NCBI GenBank assembly: GCA_028288395.1
Contig: JAQBNV010000606.1
Span: 1 to 13,166, forward strand
Length of the DNA stretch: 13,166 nt
Source of the DNA: Adhaeribacter sp.
GTDB lineage: Bacteria; Bacteroidota; Bacteroidia; Cytophagales; Hymenobacteraceae
Direction of reading: 5' to 3'
This document shows, piece by piece, positions 1 to 9,015 of this stretch (position 1 is the first letter of the stretch; each line of letters opens with the position of its first letter). A model generated the notes under the pieces. That model was given only the letters and a program-made list of their open reading frames with translations. It was not told the origin of the DNA and ran no database searches. The position numbers and the translations under genes are program-made.

Positions 1-873
1 GTTACGGCCCGGTTCGATGAGGAAAGGAATATTAAAGAAGGGGAGAAGCTGGAAAAAGCGGGTTGCTTTGTTATATACGGCATCAACAAATACAAGACCC
101 ACACCAAAATGCTGATGATCATCCGCAAGGAAGGCGATAAAGTAACGCGCTATGTGCATATTGGCAGTGGTAATTACAATGAGCAAACCAGTCGGTTATA
201 CACCGACATCAGTTTATTAACCACCGACGAAACCTACGCCCACGACGTATCGGAATTTTTCAATGTAATTACCGGGCATTCTTTCCCCAACGAATACCAG
301 TACCTGATTACGGCCCCAAAAGATATGCGCCACCAGATATTGGAACTTATCCGGACCGAAACCCAGAATGCCACCGAAGGGCGGGCCAGCGGCATTATCA
401 TGAAAATGAATTCTTTGGAAGACAAAGAAATTATAGATGAGTTTTACAAAGCTTCGAAAGCCGGGGTACCCGTTAAATTAATTGTGCGGGGAATATGCTG
501 CCTGCGGCCACAACGTCAAGATCTAAGCGAAAACATAACCGTTATTTCAATTGTAGGTGAATTGCTCGAACATACACGGCTGTTTTATTTTCATAACCAG
601 GGCGACCCGAAAATATACGGCGGCAGTGCCGATATGATGGTGCGTAGCTTCGACCGCCGCATTGAGGCTTTGTTTTTGATCGTTGACGAAACCCTGAAAA
701 AAGTGACGATGAAAATATTGCAGTACAACCTGAAAGATAACCAGAATACTTACCTGATGCGGGAGGATGGGGCGTATATTAAAAAACGTGAACCCGAAGA
801 ACAAGCCTTTAACATTCACCGGGAATTTTACCAGATGGAGGTAAGTCCCGACGAAGAAATTCATTTATTTTAA
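1..873 (+). CDS. ppk1: Polyphosphate kinase 1, C-terminal part (5' end outside the window)
   Basis: PPK1 reversibly transfers the terminal phosphate of ATP onto a growing polyphosphate chain. The frame is open from base 1, so only the last 290 residues are present; full-length enzymes have about 690, so roughly 400 N-terminal residues lie upstream. Both phospholipase D-like catalytic domains can be read. The first carries AGCFVIYG and KTHTKMLMI, whose His corresponds to the phosphorylated His435 of the E. coli enzyme, followed by YVHIGSGNYNEQTSRLYTD. The second carries IVRGICCLRP and LLEHTRLFYFHN, whose His corresponds to E. coli His592, then YGGSADMMVRSFDRRIE. No frameshift is visible. The gene converges on ppx, a Ppx/GppA phosphatase, which suggests linked polyphosphate synthesis and turnover. 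The identification is secure; the partial start is a window-edge effect. Confidence 0.97.
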   Translation, partial: VTARFDEERNIKEGEKLEKAGCFVIYGINKYKTHTKMLMIIRKEGDKVTRYVHIGSGNYNEQTSRLYTDISLLTTDETYAHDVSEFFNVITGHSFPNEYQYLITAPKDMRHQILELIRTETQNATEGRASGIIMKMNSLEDKEIIDEFYKASKAGVPVKLIVRGICCLRPQRQDLSENITVISIVGELLEHTRLFYFHNQGDPKIYGGSADMMVRSFDRRIEALFLIVDETLKKVTMKILQYNLKDNQNTYLMREDGAYIKKREPEEQAFNIHREFYQMEVSPDEEIHLF

Positions 874-940
874 AGTGCCGCTCCTGCCCTTCGTTTACTA
901 AAAGTAATCGACAGGCAGGAGGCGACTTCTTTTATTATTT
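873..940 (+). terminator. Hairpin between convergent ppk1 and ppx, probable terminator
   Basis: CTCCTGCC (881-888) pairs with GGCAGGAG (914-921). The stem can extend outward through AAGT (873-876) with ACTT (925-928) across a small internal loop. The apical region contains a second small stem, TTACT/AGTAA, around AAA. A T-rich stretch (CTTCTTTTATTATTT) follows on the plus strand, so it best fits the end of ppk1. On the minus strand the tail is mixed A/T, giving at most weak bidirectional function. It overlaps the last codons of ppx. Confidence 0.6.
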
Positions 941-1879
941 ATTCTCGAAATCGGCGGTAATTTGTATTGACTTAGTATAATGGGTTTCGTAAAGGGCTTG
1001 TAAAATGCCATCTTTTAACCCAACAGTCGGCACCAGCATACTTTCGATCCGGCCCCATTTCATGGCAGATAAATAGATGCGGGCGGCGGGTACAATTACA
1101 TCGGCGCGGTCAGGGTTCAGGAGTAAAACCGTTAGCCTCTCTTCCATGGTCATCGATTCCAACTGAACCACTATTTCCTCTATCTGCTTCCGGAAAATAG
1201 GTTTACCGGCCATTTTACCGGCCATTTCGTAAATTTTATTTATGTTGCCGCCGGTTCCTACGGCCCGGGTTACATGATTTTTGCGGGCGTTCTCTTTTAC
1301 CCACTGCTTCATCGACATCCAGAGTTCGTCGTTTTTGCTACCCACCTGGTACCGGATAGAACCCATTTCGAAAGATTGGGAGGCAATCTTTTCCTGGTTT
1401 ACATACACATTAAATTCGGTGCTGCCGCCGCCCACATCTATATGCAGGTAATTTTTTTCATCGAGCAGGTTAAATATTACTTTATTTATTAACTCCGCTT
1501 CCGTTTGGCCGTCGATAACATTAATTTGCATGTCCAGCTTAGCTTTCACCCGCTTAATTATTTCGGCGGCGTTGTGGGCCTGCCGCATGGCCGATGTAGC
1601 GCAAATCATGTAATGGCTCACATCGTGTACTTCCATCAGCAATTTCAGGGCGTGCAGAAATTTGGTAAACCGCTCTTCCTTGGCTTTGGAAATAATTCCG
1701 GTCGTAAAAACATCTTCGCCAAACTTTATAGGGTAGCGCAGGTATTCTACTCTTTTAAAAATATTTCTTTCGTTATAGTGCAGAACACTCGAAATCTGGC
1801 ATCTAACCGCATTAGAGCCAATATCAATAGCAGCTAATTTCAATCGTATAGGTAAATGGTTATAAATATTTTGGCTCAA
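935..1879 (-). CDS. ppx: Ppx/GppA-family phosphatase (probable exopolyphosphatase)
   Basis: This is a sugar kinase/actin-fold phosphatase of the Ppx/GppA family, which removes terminal phosphate from polyphosphate or from pppGpp. The phosphate-binding loop AAIDIGSNAVR lies at residues 16-26, ATSAMRQA at 94-101, the catalytic-Glu region GQTEAE at 124-129, DVGGGSTEFNV at 148-158, and GTGGNINKIYEMA further on. At 314 residues it is the short single-module form common in Bacteroidota, lacking the extra C-terminal domains of E. coli Ppx. The start is uncertain: there is no ATG between the upstream stop and the first motif. The options are TTG at 1879, or an in-frame TTG at 1843 that would give the more typical N-terminus MKLAAIDIG. 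The adjacent ppk1 favours a polyphosphate role over pppGpp, but the sequence alone does not separate the two substrates. Confidence 0.92.
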   Translation of the reverse strand: MSQNIYNHLPIRLKLAAIDIGSNAVRCQISSVLHYNERNIFKRVEYLRYPIKFGEDVFTTGIISKAKEERFTKFLHALKLLMEVHDVSHYMICATSAMRQAHNAAEIIKRVKAKLDMQINVIDGQTEAELINKVIFNLLDEKNYLHIDVGGGSTEFNVYVNQEKIASQSFEMGSIRYQVGSKNDELWMSMKQWVKENARKNHVTRAVGTGGNINKIYEMAGKMAGKPIFRKQIEEIVVQLESMTMEERLTVLLLNPDRADVIVPAARIYLSAMKWGRIESMLVPTVGLKDGILQALYETHYTKSIQITADFENK

Positions 1880-2112
1880 AGATAGTAGTAAACGGGGTAA
1901 AGTAGTAATTTTTATACCACTACTGCTTTTTTAACAACTTAGTTCAGGTACTTTTTGAAAACTTAATTTAGGAATAAGGAGGATAATGAATATTTCCCGG
2001 AACTTGAAGTTAAATATTGCTGGCATTTAACATTATAAAATATTATACCTGGGTGAATACTCAGGAATATAGTGCAAAAAGATAAATAAACCGGCAAAGC
2101 TTAAATATAAAT
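1880..2112. other. Divergent intergenic region between ppx and the HMG-CoA lyase gene
   Basis: This AT-rich spacer of 233 bp must carry promoters for both ppx (minus) and the HMG-CoA lyase/lutA unit (plus). I could not find a full TTTG/TAnnTTTG pair for either. A purine-rich AAGGAGG (1976-1982) sits 3 nt before an ATG (1986) that opens a 14-codon frame ending at 2030; I do not regard it as a gene. No RNA gene is visible. Confidence 0.5.
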
Positions 2113-2961
2113 ATGATTAAAATAATCGAATGTCCGCGTGATGCTATGCAGGGCTGGCCTACCTTTATTCCGACCGCCGTAAAAACAGAATATCTGAACC
2201 TTTTGTTGCAGGTCGGCTTTGATACATTAGATTTTGGCAGTTTTGTCTCTCCCCAAGCCATTCCGCAGATGCAGGATACCGAAGCAGTATTAGCCGGTTT
2301 AGATCTGGAAAACTCCCCGACGAAACTATTGGCCATTGTAGCTAATCTGCGCGGTGCCGAACAAGCGGCGGGTTTTCCCGGCATCACGTACCTGGGCTTT
2401 CCTTTATCTTTGTCCGAAACGTTTCAGCAGCGCAACACCAAAAAGTCGGTGGCCGATGCTTTTACCGAACTGGCCCGGATCCAGGATTGTTGCACCCGAC
2501 ATGGTAAAATATTGGTGGTTTATTTATCTATGGGTTTCGGAAATCCTTATGGTGAGTTGTGGAACCGGGAGATTGTACTGGATTTTGTGCAGCGCTTAAT
2601 GCCCCTGCAGGTTTCTGTTATTTCTTTAGCCGATACCAGTGGCGTAGCCGAACCGGAGAATATCCGTCTTTTATTTTCCGAGTTAGTGCCGGCTTTTTCG
2701 CACGTGGCTTTTGGCGCTCATTTGCATACCCGCCCTGATAATTGGGAAGAGAAATTATCCGCCGCTTACGTAGCTGGCTGTCAGCGATTTGACGGGGCGC
2801 TCAAAGGTTTTGGCGGGTGCCCCATGGCCAGCGACGAGCTGGTCGGTAACCTGGCTACCGAAAATATAATCCGCTTTTTCCAAAATATTAATTTACCTTT
2901 GAAGTTTAATAAAATAGCTTTGAACGCTGCCCTGGCGCAAGCGCCGGCTGTTTTTGTTTAA
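2113..2961 (+). CDS. mvaB: Hydroxymethylglutaryl-CoA lyase
   Basis: The family cleaves 3-hydroxy-3-methylglutaryl-CoA to acetoacetate and acetyl-CoA, the last step of leucine breakdown. It belongs to the DRE-TIM metallolyases, with a TIM barrel and a divalent metal. Visible family features are CPRDAMQ at residues 7-13 (the PRDGLQ motif, catalytic Arg9 and metal ligand Asp10), FVSPQAIPQM at 44-53, GFPLSLSETFQQRNTKKS at 95-112, SLADTSGVAEP at 171-181, the metal-binding HLH at 203-205, and GFGGCPMA at 232-239 with the catalytic-loop Cys236. At 282 residues it is slightly short because the C-terminus is trimmed; the core is complete. ATG 2113 is the natural start, as the motif begins within 10 residues. 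The next gene starts 6 bp downstream, so the two are probably co-transcribed. The main alternative is a related HMGL-like aldolase, but the GGCP loop and HLH favour HMG-CoA lyase. Confidence 0.88.
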   Translation: MIKIIECPRDAMQGWPTFIPTAVKTEYLNLLLQVGFDTLDFGSFVSPQAIPQMQDTEAVLAGLDLENSPTKLLAIVANLRGAEQAAGFPGITYLGFPLSLSETFQQRNTKKSVADAFTELARIQDCCTRHGKILVVYLSMGFGNPYGELWNREIVLDFVQRLMPLQVSVISLADTSGVAEPENIRLLFSELVPAFSHVAFGAHLHTRPDNWEEKLSAAYVAGCQRFDGALKGFGGCPMASDELVGNLATENIIRFFQNINLPLKFNKIALNAALAQAPAVFV

Positions 2962-2967
2962 TTTCAA

Positions 2968-3708
2968 ATGAAGAAAAAAATAGTTGTAGATATATTTATT
3001 CCGTGCTTTGTAGACCAGTTATTCCCGGAAACCGGCCTTAATATGGTAAAGGTTTTAGAAAAACTTAACTGCGAGGTACGATACAATCCCAACCAGACTT
3101 GCTGCGGCCAGCCGGCTTTTAATGCGGGGTTTATGGAAGAAAGCGGGCGCATTGCGCATAAGTTTTTGCAGGATTTCACCAATGACCAAACCAATTACGT
3201 GGTGGCTCCTTCGGCATCCTGCGTTGGCATGATCCGTAATGCTTACCCGGATATTTTTATGTCTTCTTCGGAGTTTGTGAATTACCGCAACTTAGAAAAA
3301 AAGGTTTTTGAATTTAGTGAGTTTCTGGTAGATGTGCTGCGGGTTACGGAAGTTCCGGGTGCCCGCCTGGATGCAAAAATAACCTACCATGATTCGTGCA
3401 GCGCCCTGCGGGAATGCGGCATCAAAGCCGGACCGCGCGCTTTACTGCAAAATGTAGCCGGCCTGGAGCTGCTTGAAATGGCAGATACTGAAACCTGCTG
3501 CGGCTTTGGCGGTACCTTTGCCGTAAAATTTGAATCCATCTCGGTGGCCATGGCGCAGCAAAAAGTCGAAAATGCCCTGGCTTCCGGGGCCAATTATATT
3601 GTATCTACCGACTCTAGCTGCCTGATGCACCTGGATGCTTATATGCGGAAACAGAATATTAATTTAAAAGTAATGCATTTGGCCGACGTATTGGCTCAGG
3701 GCCTTTAG
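2968..3708 (+). CDS. lutA: LutA/YkgE-type (Fe-S)-binding CCG-domain protein
   Basis: The family contains two cysteine-rich CCG domains that bind an iron-sulfur centre, as in heterodisulfide reductase HdrB, GlpC and LutA of the LutABC L-lactate-oxidation complex. The first repeat has Cys13, Cys45-Cys46-Gly in QTCCGQPAFNAG, and Cys85 in SASCVGM. The second has Cys144 in YHDSC, Cys177-Cys178-Gly in TCCGFGGTFA, and Cys218 in DSSCLMH. All expected ligands are present, and 246 residues is the normal LutA length. There is no signal peptide or membrane segment, so it should be cytosolic. It lies 6 bp after the HMG-CoA lyase gene. LutB and LutC do not follow, so lactate oxidation by this protein alone is not supported. 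A redox role tied to the upstream gene is possible but is inference. Its stop codon TAG overlaps the left end of the palindromic element. Confidence 0.88.
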   Translation: MKKKIVVDIFIPCFVDQLFPETGLNMVKVLEKLNCEVRYNPNQTCCGQPAFNAGFMEESGRIAHKFLQDFTNDQTNYVVAPSASCVGMIRNAYPDIFMSSSEFVNYRNLEKKVFEFSEFLVDVLRVTEVPGARLDAKITYHDSCSALRECGIKAGPRALLQNVAGLELLEMADTETCCGFGGTFAVKFESISVAMAQQKVENALASGANYIVSTDSSCLMHLDAYMRKQNINLKVMHLADVLAQGL

Positions 3709-3870
3709 AGCATGTTTAAATTTTACTCTTTGGGCTGCAAACGTCCAGAACAAGAACCTCCGCAAGCCTTTTCCTCGCCCCATAGCACTGCTACGCGGCG
3801 CCAAAACGCTTCTGAAGAACCTTATTCTTGCCTTTTTAGCTTATAAAAGCAAAACTTAAACAAACTCTTA
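3705..3870. repeat. 160-bp imperfect palindrome, MITE- or REP-like element
   Basis: The ends are inverted copies. The left end GAGCATGTTTAAATTTT (3708-3724) and the complement of the right end GAGTTTGTTTAAGTTTT (3867-3851) match at 14 of 17 positions. The similarity continues inward: AGAA.AAG, CT.C..AAGC.TTTT and CGCC.C.TAGCA all recur on the opposite arm. The arms meet at 3788, inside AGCA-C-TGCT, which is exactly the midpoint of 3708-3867. The whole unit could fold into one long hairpin as DNA or RNA. It carries no open frame of note. It abuts the lutA stop codon, so it may also end that transcript. I see no second copy in this window and no clear target-site duplication; mobility is inferred from structure only. 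Confidence 0.6.
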
Positions 3871-3941
3871 GTATTCCGGCGCTGGAAAATATAAAAAGGG
3901 GCAGCTGGAATAATATTTACCGGAAAAGACCGGGTTAAAGA

Positions 3942-4235
3942 TTAATTGTGAACCAGGATATTTTTGGTTCTGCTTTTAGTTTGTGAACGCAGATCCTTTA
4001 TTTTATGATTGATAGGCAAAAGAGCTAAAAAGCAGGTAAGGGTAATGGCAAAGGAGATGGCTGCTGCCATCATCAATGTATTATCCTGGCTATCGTTCAT
4101 CAGGTTAATACCGCAAACAATGAGGCTGAAGGCGGTAAATACCAGGCCTAATTTGATAAGTAGCGTTTTGGCGAAATTAAACTGAGAGATTTGGGATTGG
4201 CACTCATTATAAAGTTCAAAATACGGTTTAGCCAT
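3942..4235 (-). CDS. Small two-helix membrane protein of unknown function
   Basis: I do not recognise a family for this 97-residue protein. The N-terminal 23 residues are polar (MAKPYFELYNECQSQ...). Two hydrophobic segments follow, about residues 24-45 (LLIKLGLVFTAFSLIVCGIN) and 54-75 (MMAAAISFAITLTCFLALLP), separated by a short acidic loop NDSQDN. The C-terminal tail is basic (HKIKDLRSQTKSRTK). The positive tail after the second helix suggests both termini are cytoplasmic. ATG 4235 is the only sensible start. It lies 202 bp downstream of dapA on the same strand, too far to assume co-transcription. It is probably real, because the two-helix layout and basic tail are coherent and there is no competing frame. 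Confidence 0.6.
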   Translation of the reverse strand: MAKPYFELYNECQSQISQFNFAKTLLIKLGLVFTAFSLIVCGINLMNDSQDNTLMMAAAISFAITLTCFLALLPINHKIKDLRSQTKSRTKNILVHN

Positions 4236-4437
4236 AGTAGATGAGTTTTTATAATTGTACGTTTAGGTATTTGCCTTACTATTAGCAACTTCTACTACCA
4301 GTAAGGTGCACTAACCTACTAATTCTTTTGCATAAAAGAAAATTATTTAAGCATAATTTTAGAATATAGTACAATTTTATTCAACCATGACCGGTAAAAA
4401 CTAGAAAAAGTACAATATTAAATCCAGCGCGGGTTTG
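4236..4437. other. AT-rich spacer between dapA and the small membrane-protein gene
   Basis: The most visible structure is an inverted repeat, CCTTACT (4274-4280) and AGTAAGG (4300-4306), 39-71 bp upstream of the membrane-protein start. It could be an operator or chance. Just after dapA, AAATCC/GGGTTT around 4421-4437 gives only a weak stem, so no firm dapA terminator can be named. Confidence 0.3.
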
Positions 4438-5301
4438 CTAAAGCAATTTGTATATTTTCTCTTTCAGGTTAATGGAGGCCGGTACCAATGGTAGCCGAAC
4501 GGCCGGGCCACAAATTTCCATTCTTTCTAAAATTGTTTTAATGCCAACGGGGTTTCCTTCTTCGTACATCAGGGGGTTAAGGTCTAATAACTGAAACAAT
4601 ATTTCGGAAGCTTCGGCAAATTTATTTTCCCGGCCTAATTTTACCATGCGACTGAACTTACCCGGAAAAGCATTGGCCAGCACCGAAATAACACCAACCG
4701 CGCCAAAAGTAAGCATTGGTAAGGCCAGCATATCGTCGCCGCTAATCAGCAAAAAGTCGGCTGGTTTGTGTTTGGCAATAACCATGCATTGTTCCAGGTT
4801 ACCGGATGCCTCTTTCGTACCAATAATATTTGGATGACTTGCCAGCCGTAAAGTAGTTTCAGCGGAAATATTACTCGCCGTCCGGCCGGGGACATTGTAC
4901 AAGATTACCGGAACCGGACAGGCATCGGCAATTCGAAGATAATGCTGGTAAAGGCCTTCCTGCGTGGGTTTATTATAATAAGGCGATACCGAAAGAATGG
5001 CGCTGATTCCTTCGAAATCTATCTGGGAAAATGATTGCACCATATCTTCGGTACAGTTACCGCCGGCGCCATAAACAATTGGTACTTTTCTTTTTACCTG
5101 CTGTTTTATAAAAGCCAGAATTTCCTTTTTTTCGGCCAGGGTGGTAGTAGCCGATTCGGCAGTAGTGCCATTAACCACCAGGTAATCAATGCCCTCCGAA
5201 ACCGTGAAATGCAATAATTTGCCTAATCCTTCGAAATCTACTTTATTATCGCTGGTAAAAGGCGTAATAAGTGCTACGCCCGTACCTCTTAAATCATTCA
5301 T
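4438..5301 (-). CDS. dapA: 4-hydroxy-tetrahydrodipicolinate synthase
   Basis: DapA condenses pyruvate with L-aspartate-4-semialdehyde, the first committed step of the diaminopimelate/lysine pathway, in the cytosol. The protein is a TIM-barrel class I aldolase of 287 residues, the usual length. The substrate-binding pair Thr46-Thr47 is in NGTTAES, the catalytic-triad Tyr109 in SPYYNKPTQEG, and Tyr135 and Arg140 in LYNVPGRTAS. The Schiff-base Lys163 is in IIGTKEASG, and SGDD and GAVGVISVLAN follow. Arg140 together with the TT pair separates it from N-acetylneuraminate lyase and related aldolases. ATG 5301 directly precedes the conserved LRGTGVALITPF. No other lysine-pathway gene is adjacent; ligA lies 82 bp upstream on the same strand. 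A separate promoter appears to lie in that gap. Confidence 0.96.
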   Translation of the reverse strand: MNDLRGTGVALITPFTSDNKVDFEGLGKLLHFTVSEGIDYLVVNGTTAESATTTLAEKKEILAFIKQQVKRKVPIVYGAGGNCTEDMVQSFSQIDFEGISAILSVSPYYNKPTQEGLYQHYLRIADACPVPVILYNVPGRTASNISAETTLRLASHPNIIGTKEASGNLEQCMVIAKHKPADFLLISGDDMLALPMLTFGAVGVISVLANAFPGKFSRMVKLGRENKFAEASEILFQLLDLNPLMYEEGNPVGIKTILERMEICGPAVRLPLVPASINLKEKIYKLL

Positions 5302-5346
5302 GTGAACCTTATAAAAACAACAGGATATATTTCACCTTATAGGGGC

Positions 5347-5377
5347 CAAAAATAGGTAGAGTATATCGCAAATCAAA
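5347..5377 (-). promoter_or_regulatory. Bacteroidota-type promoter for dapA
   Basis: On the minus strand, TTTG (5377-5374) is followed after 19 nt by TATTTTTG (5354-5347). This matches the Bacteroidota sigma-ABfr pattern of a -33 TTTG and a -7 TAnnTTTG. Transcription would start near 5340, leaving a leader of about 40 nt before the dapA ATG at 5301. It sits just beyond the ligA stop codon, so dapA need not rely on read-through from ligA. Confidence 0.55.
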
Positions 5378-5383
5378 AAGATA

Positions 5384-7769
<2,386 letters not shown>

Positions 7770-8198
7770 TTAAAAATCTGTTTCCTCTTCTTTTTGGGTT
7801 ATCCAGGAAACCGCATTTTCAATATCCGTAAATTCCTTGCTATTAAGGTTAAACTTTCCCTGCGATTGCATTTCTTTTGTAACGTCCTGGACATTTGTTT
7901 CTCTTTCTTTACTATCCGAAATAACGCGGGCAATTTTTTTTAGACCGGTTCCCAACAAGGCCTGGCCCAGCCGCATAGAAATAATTCGGTAGTTTTCGTC
8001 TTTCATCTCCGAAACAGTGTTTTTTGAATCAATTATTAGTTTGGTAATATAATAATTGTTGATTGTTTGGATGAGCTTAGTGAAAGAATATTCTATTGCC
8101 TGGACGGGGGTGTCTGTTAAGTCAGGCCATTTAACGTACAGTACATCGGTTTTTATTTCATACCTTAGTTCTATCAAACCGTCTTTGTGTAAAATCAT
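7770..8198 (-). CDS. Hypothetical protein, possible SpoIIAA/STAS-like fold
   Basis: This 142-residue cytosolic protein has no signal peptide or membrane segment. Its secondary-structure pattern suggests alternating strands and helices: strands at residues 8-25 (LIELRYEIKTDVLYVKWPD), a helix at 38-50, a strand ITKLIIDSKN at 51-60, a helix at 67-83 and a strand KKIARVIS at 87-94. It ends with EFTDIENAVSWI at 122-133. A buried strand ending in Asp and a final phrase of the form F.D...A..W. resemble small STAS/SEC14 or SpoIIAA-like proteins common in Cytophagales. This is a fold-level guess with no catalytic motif. ATG 8198 is the likely start; an upstream ATG near 8226 is out of frame. It is flanked by long spacers on both sides and is probably monocistronic. 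Confidence 0.6.
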   Translation of the reverse strand: MILHKDGLIELRYEIKTDVLYVKWPDLTDTPVQAIEYSFTKLIQTINNYYITKLIIDSKNTVSEMKDENYRIISMRLGQALLGTGLKKIARVISDSKERETNVQDVTKEMQSQGKFNLNSKEFTDIENAVSWITQKEEETDF

Positions 8199-8562
8199 GG
8201 CTATGCGTTTTTCGGAGTATAATCATGGGTATAAAGTGACATTTAGAGCTGAACGTTTTCCTTTACCCCAATTATAAAGTATTAAATAAATTTAACAATT
8301 TATAATGATGTTATGAACAAAATATTCATTTTTCTGAATTTATTTTTACATTATTTTTTTCTTGCTGGTTAATTTTGTGATACCGCCTAAACCATTCATG
8401 AATATTGCGCTCTAACGTATCGTTTTAAAGCTAAATGCTTAAACTTTTTATAAGAATTTGGGGAAGAGCGTAGCTTAGTAAGCACCCTCTGCTTAATAGC
8501 GGTAATAATTGAAATTGCGGCTGCCGCTTTTCAGGCAGCGATTGATGGAATACTATCTGGCT

Positions 8563-8841
8563 TTAATCTTTGTAGACATAAAAATTTTCGGCACTTAAGC
8601 TGCCAATCAGGCTATCGCCAGCTCCGGTGAGGCCATCCAGGGTGGTTAGGTAATCAGGTCAGGTAAATAACTGTACAAAGGTACTATGTTCTTATGGGTA
8701 CTGACTTCTAATATCTGATCTCGCAAAGTTTAAACCAACCGACAATCTTAATAGGGAAATTTCTGGTCCTTCTGCAGCATTCGACGCTTTTTAAAAGGAT
8801 ATTCTGTTAGGACAAGGTCCAGGTAACCAAGCCGAATAGGT
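8563..8841 (-). pseudogene. Possible decayed coding remnant, family not recognised
   Basis: One minus-strand frame runs for 93 codons and is broken by three internal stops. Its segments still look protein-like: KASNAAEGPEISLLRLSVG then LNFARSDIRSQYP, a short piece EHSTFVQLFT, and finally PDYLTTLDGLTGAGDSLIG then SLSAENFYVYKD before a terminal TAA. All segments share one frame, which argues for nonsense mutations in an old gene rather than random sequence. GC content is higher than in the AT-rich spacer to its left. I cannot assign a family. Chance is a real alternative. Confidence 0.25.
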
Positions 8842-8879
8842 TAGTTGCTGATAAATATTTTTACTAAAAAAGATTCCCT

Positions 8880-8907
8880 CCGGGAAAGACCATACTATTT
8901 TTCCCGG
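8880..8907. other. Hairpin CCGGGAAA/TTTCCCGG
   Basis: A perfect 8-bp stem (8880-8887 with 8900-8907) encloses a 12-nt loop. On the minus strand a T6 run follows only after eight further bases, so terminator function is doubtful. It sits at the edge of the possible decayed gene and may be a relic of it. Confidence 0.35.
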
Positions 8908-8957
8908 TTTATAAATGTTTGATAGAAGATGGTTCACCAGTTTAAATTTAAATTTAT

Positions 8958-8986
8958 AAAAACCGGTTCTGGTTTACAGAACCGGT
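8958..8986 (-). terminator. Intrinsic terminator of the MBL/beta-CASP gene
   Basis: Read on the minus strand, ACCGGTTCTG (8986-8977), loop TAAAC and CAGAACCGGT (8971-8962) form a perfect 10-bp stem. T-rich sequence (TTTTTATAAATTT) follows immediately. It begins 30 bp past the stop codon of the MBL gene at 9016, the expected place. Confidence 0.85.
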
Positions 8987-9015
8987 GTTGGCAAAAGATC
9001 AGTGGTTATTTATCA

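Larger units (their letters stand above)
8199..9015. other. 817-bp region without an intact gene
   Basis: The first part (8199-8400) is very AT-rich and probably carries the promoter of the 142-residue protein gene. Around 8523-8538 GCTGCC/GGCAGC forms a small hairpin. The section 8563-8841 has higher GC and looks like eroded coding sequence on the minus strand (separate entry). Two hairpins follow, at 8880-8907 and 8962-8986. No tRNA, rRNA or CRISPR structure is visible. Confidence 0.45.

Noticed and set aside
1986..2030. 14-codon frame preceded by AAGGAGG, a possible leader peptide upstream of the HMG-CoA lyase gene
   Set aside because: The spacing from AAGGAGG to ATG is only 3 nt, Bacteroidota rarely rely on such sites, and the peptide shows no attenuation feature such as codon runs or alternating hairpins.
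8460..8500. GCGTAGCTTAGTAAGC looks faintly like a tRNA D-arm
   Set aside because: No anticodon arm, T-arm (GGTTCRA) or acceptor pairing could be found at the right distances.
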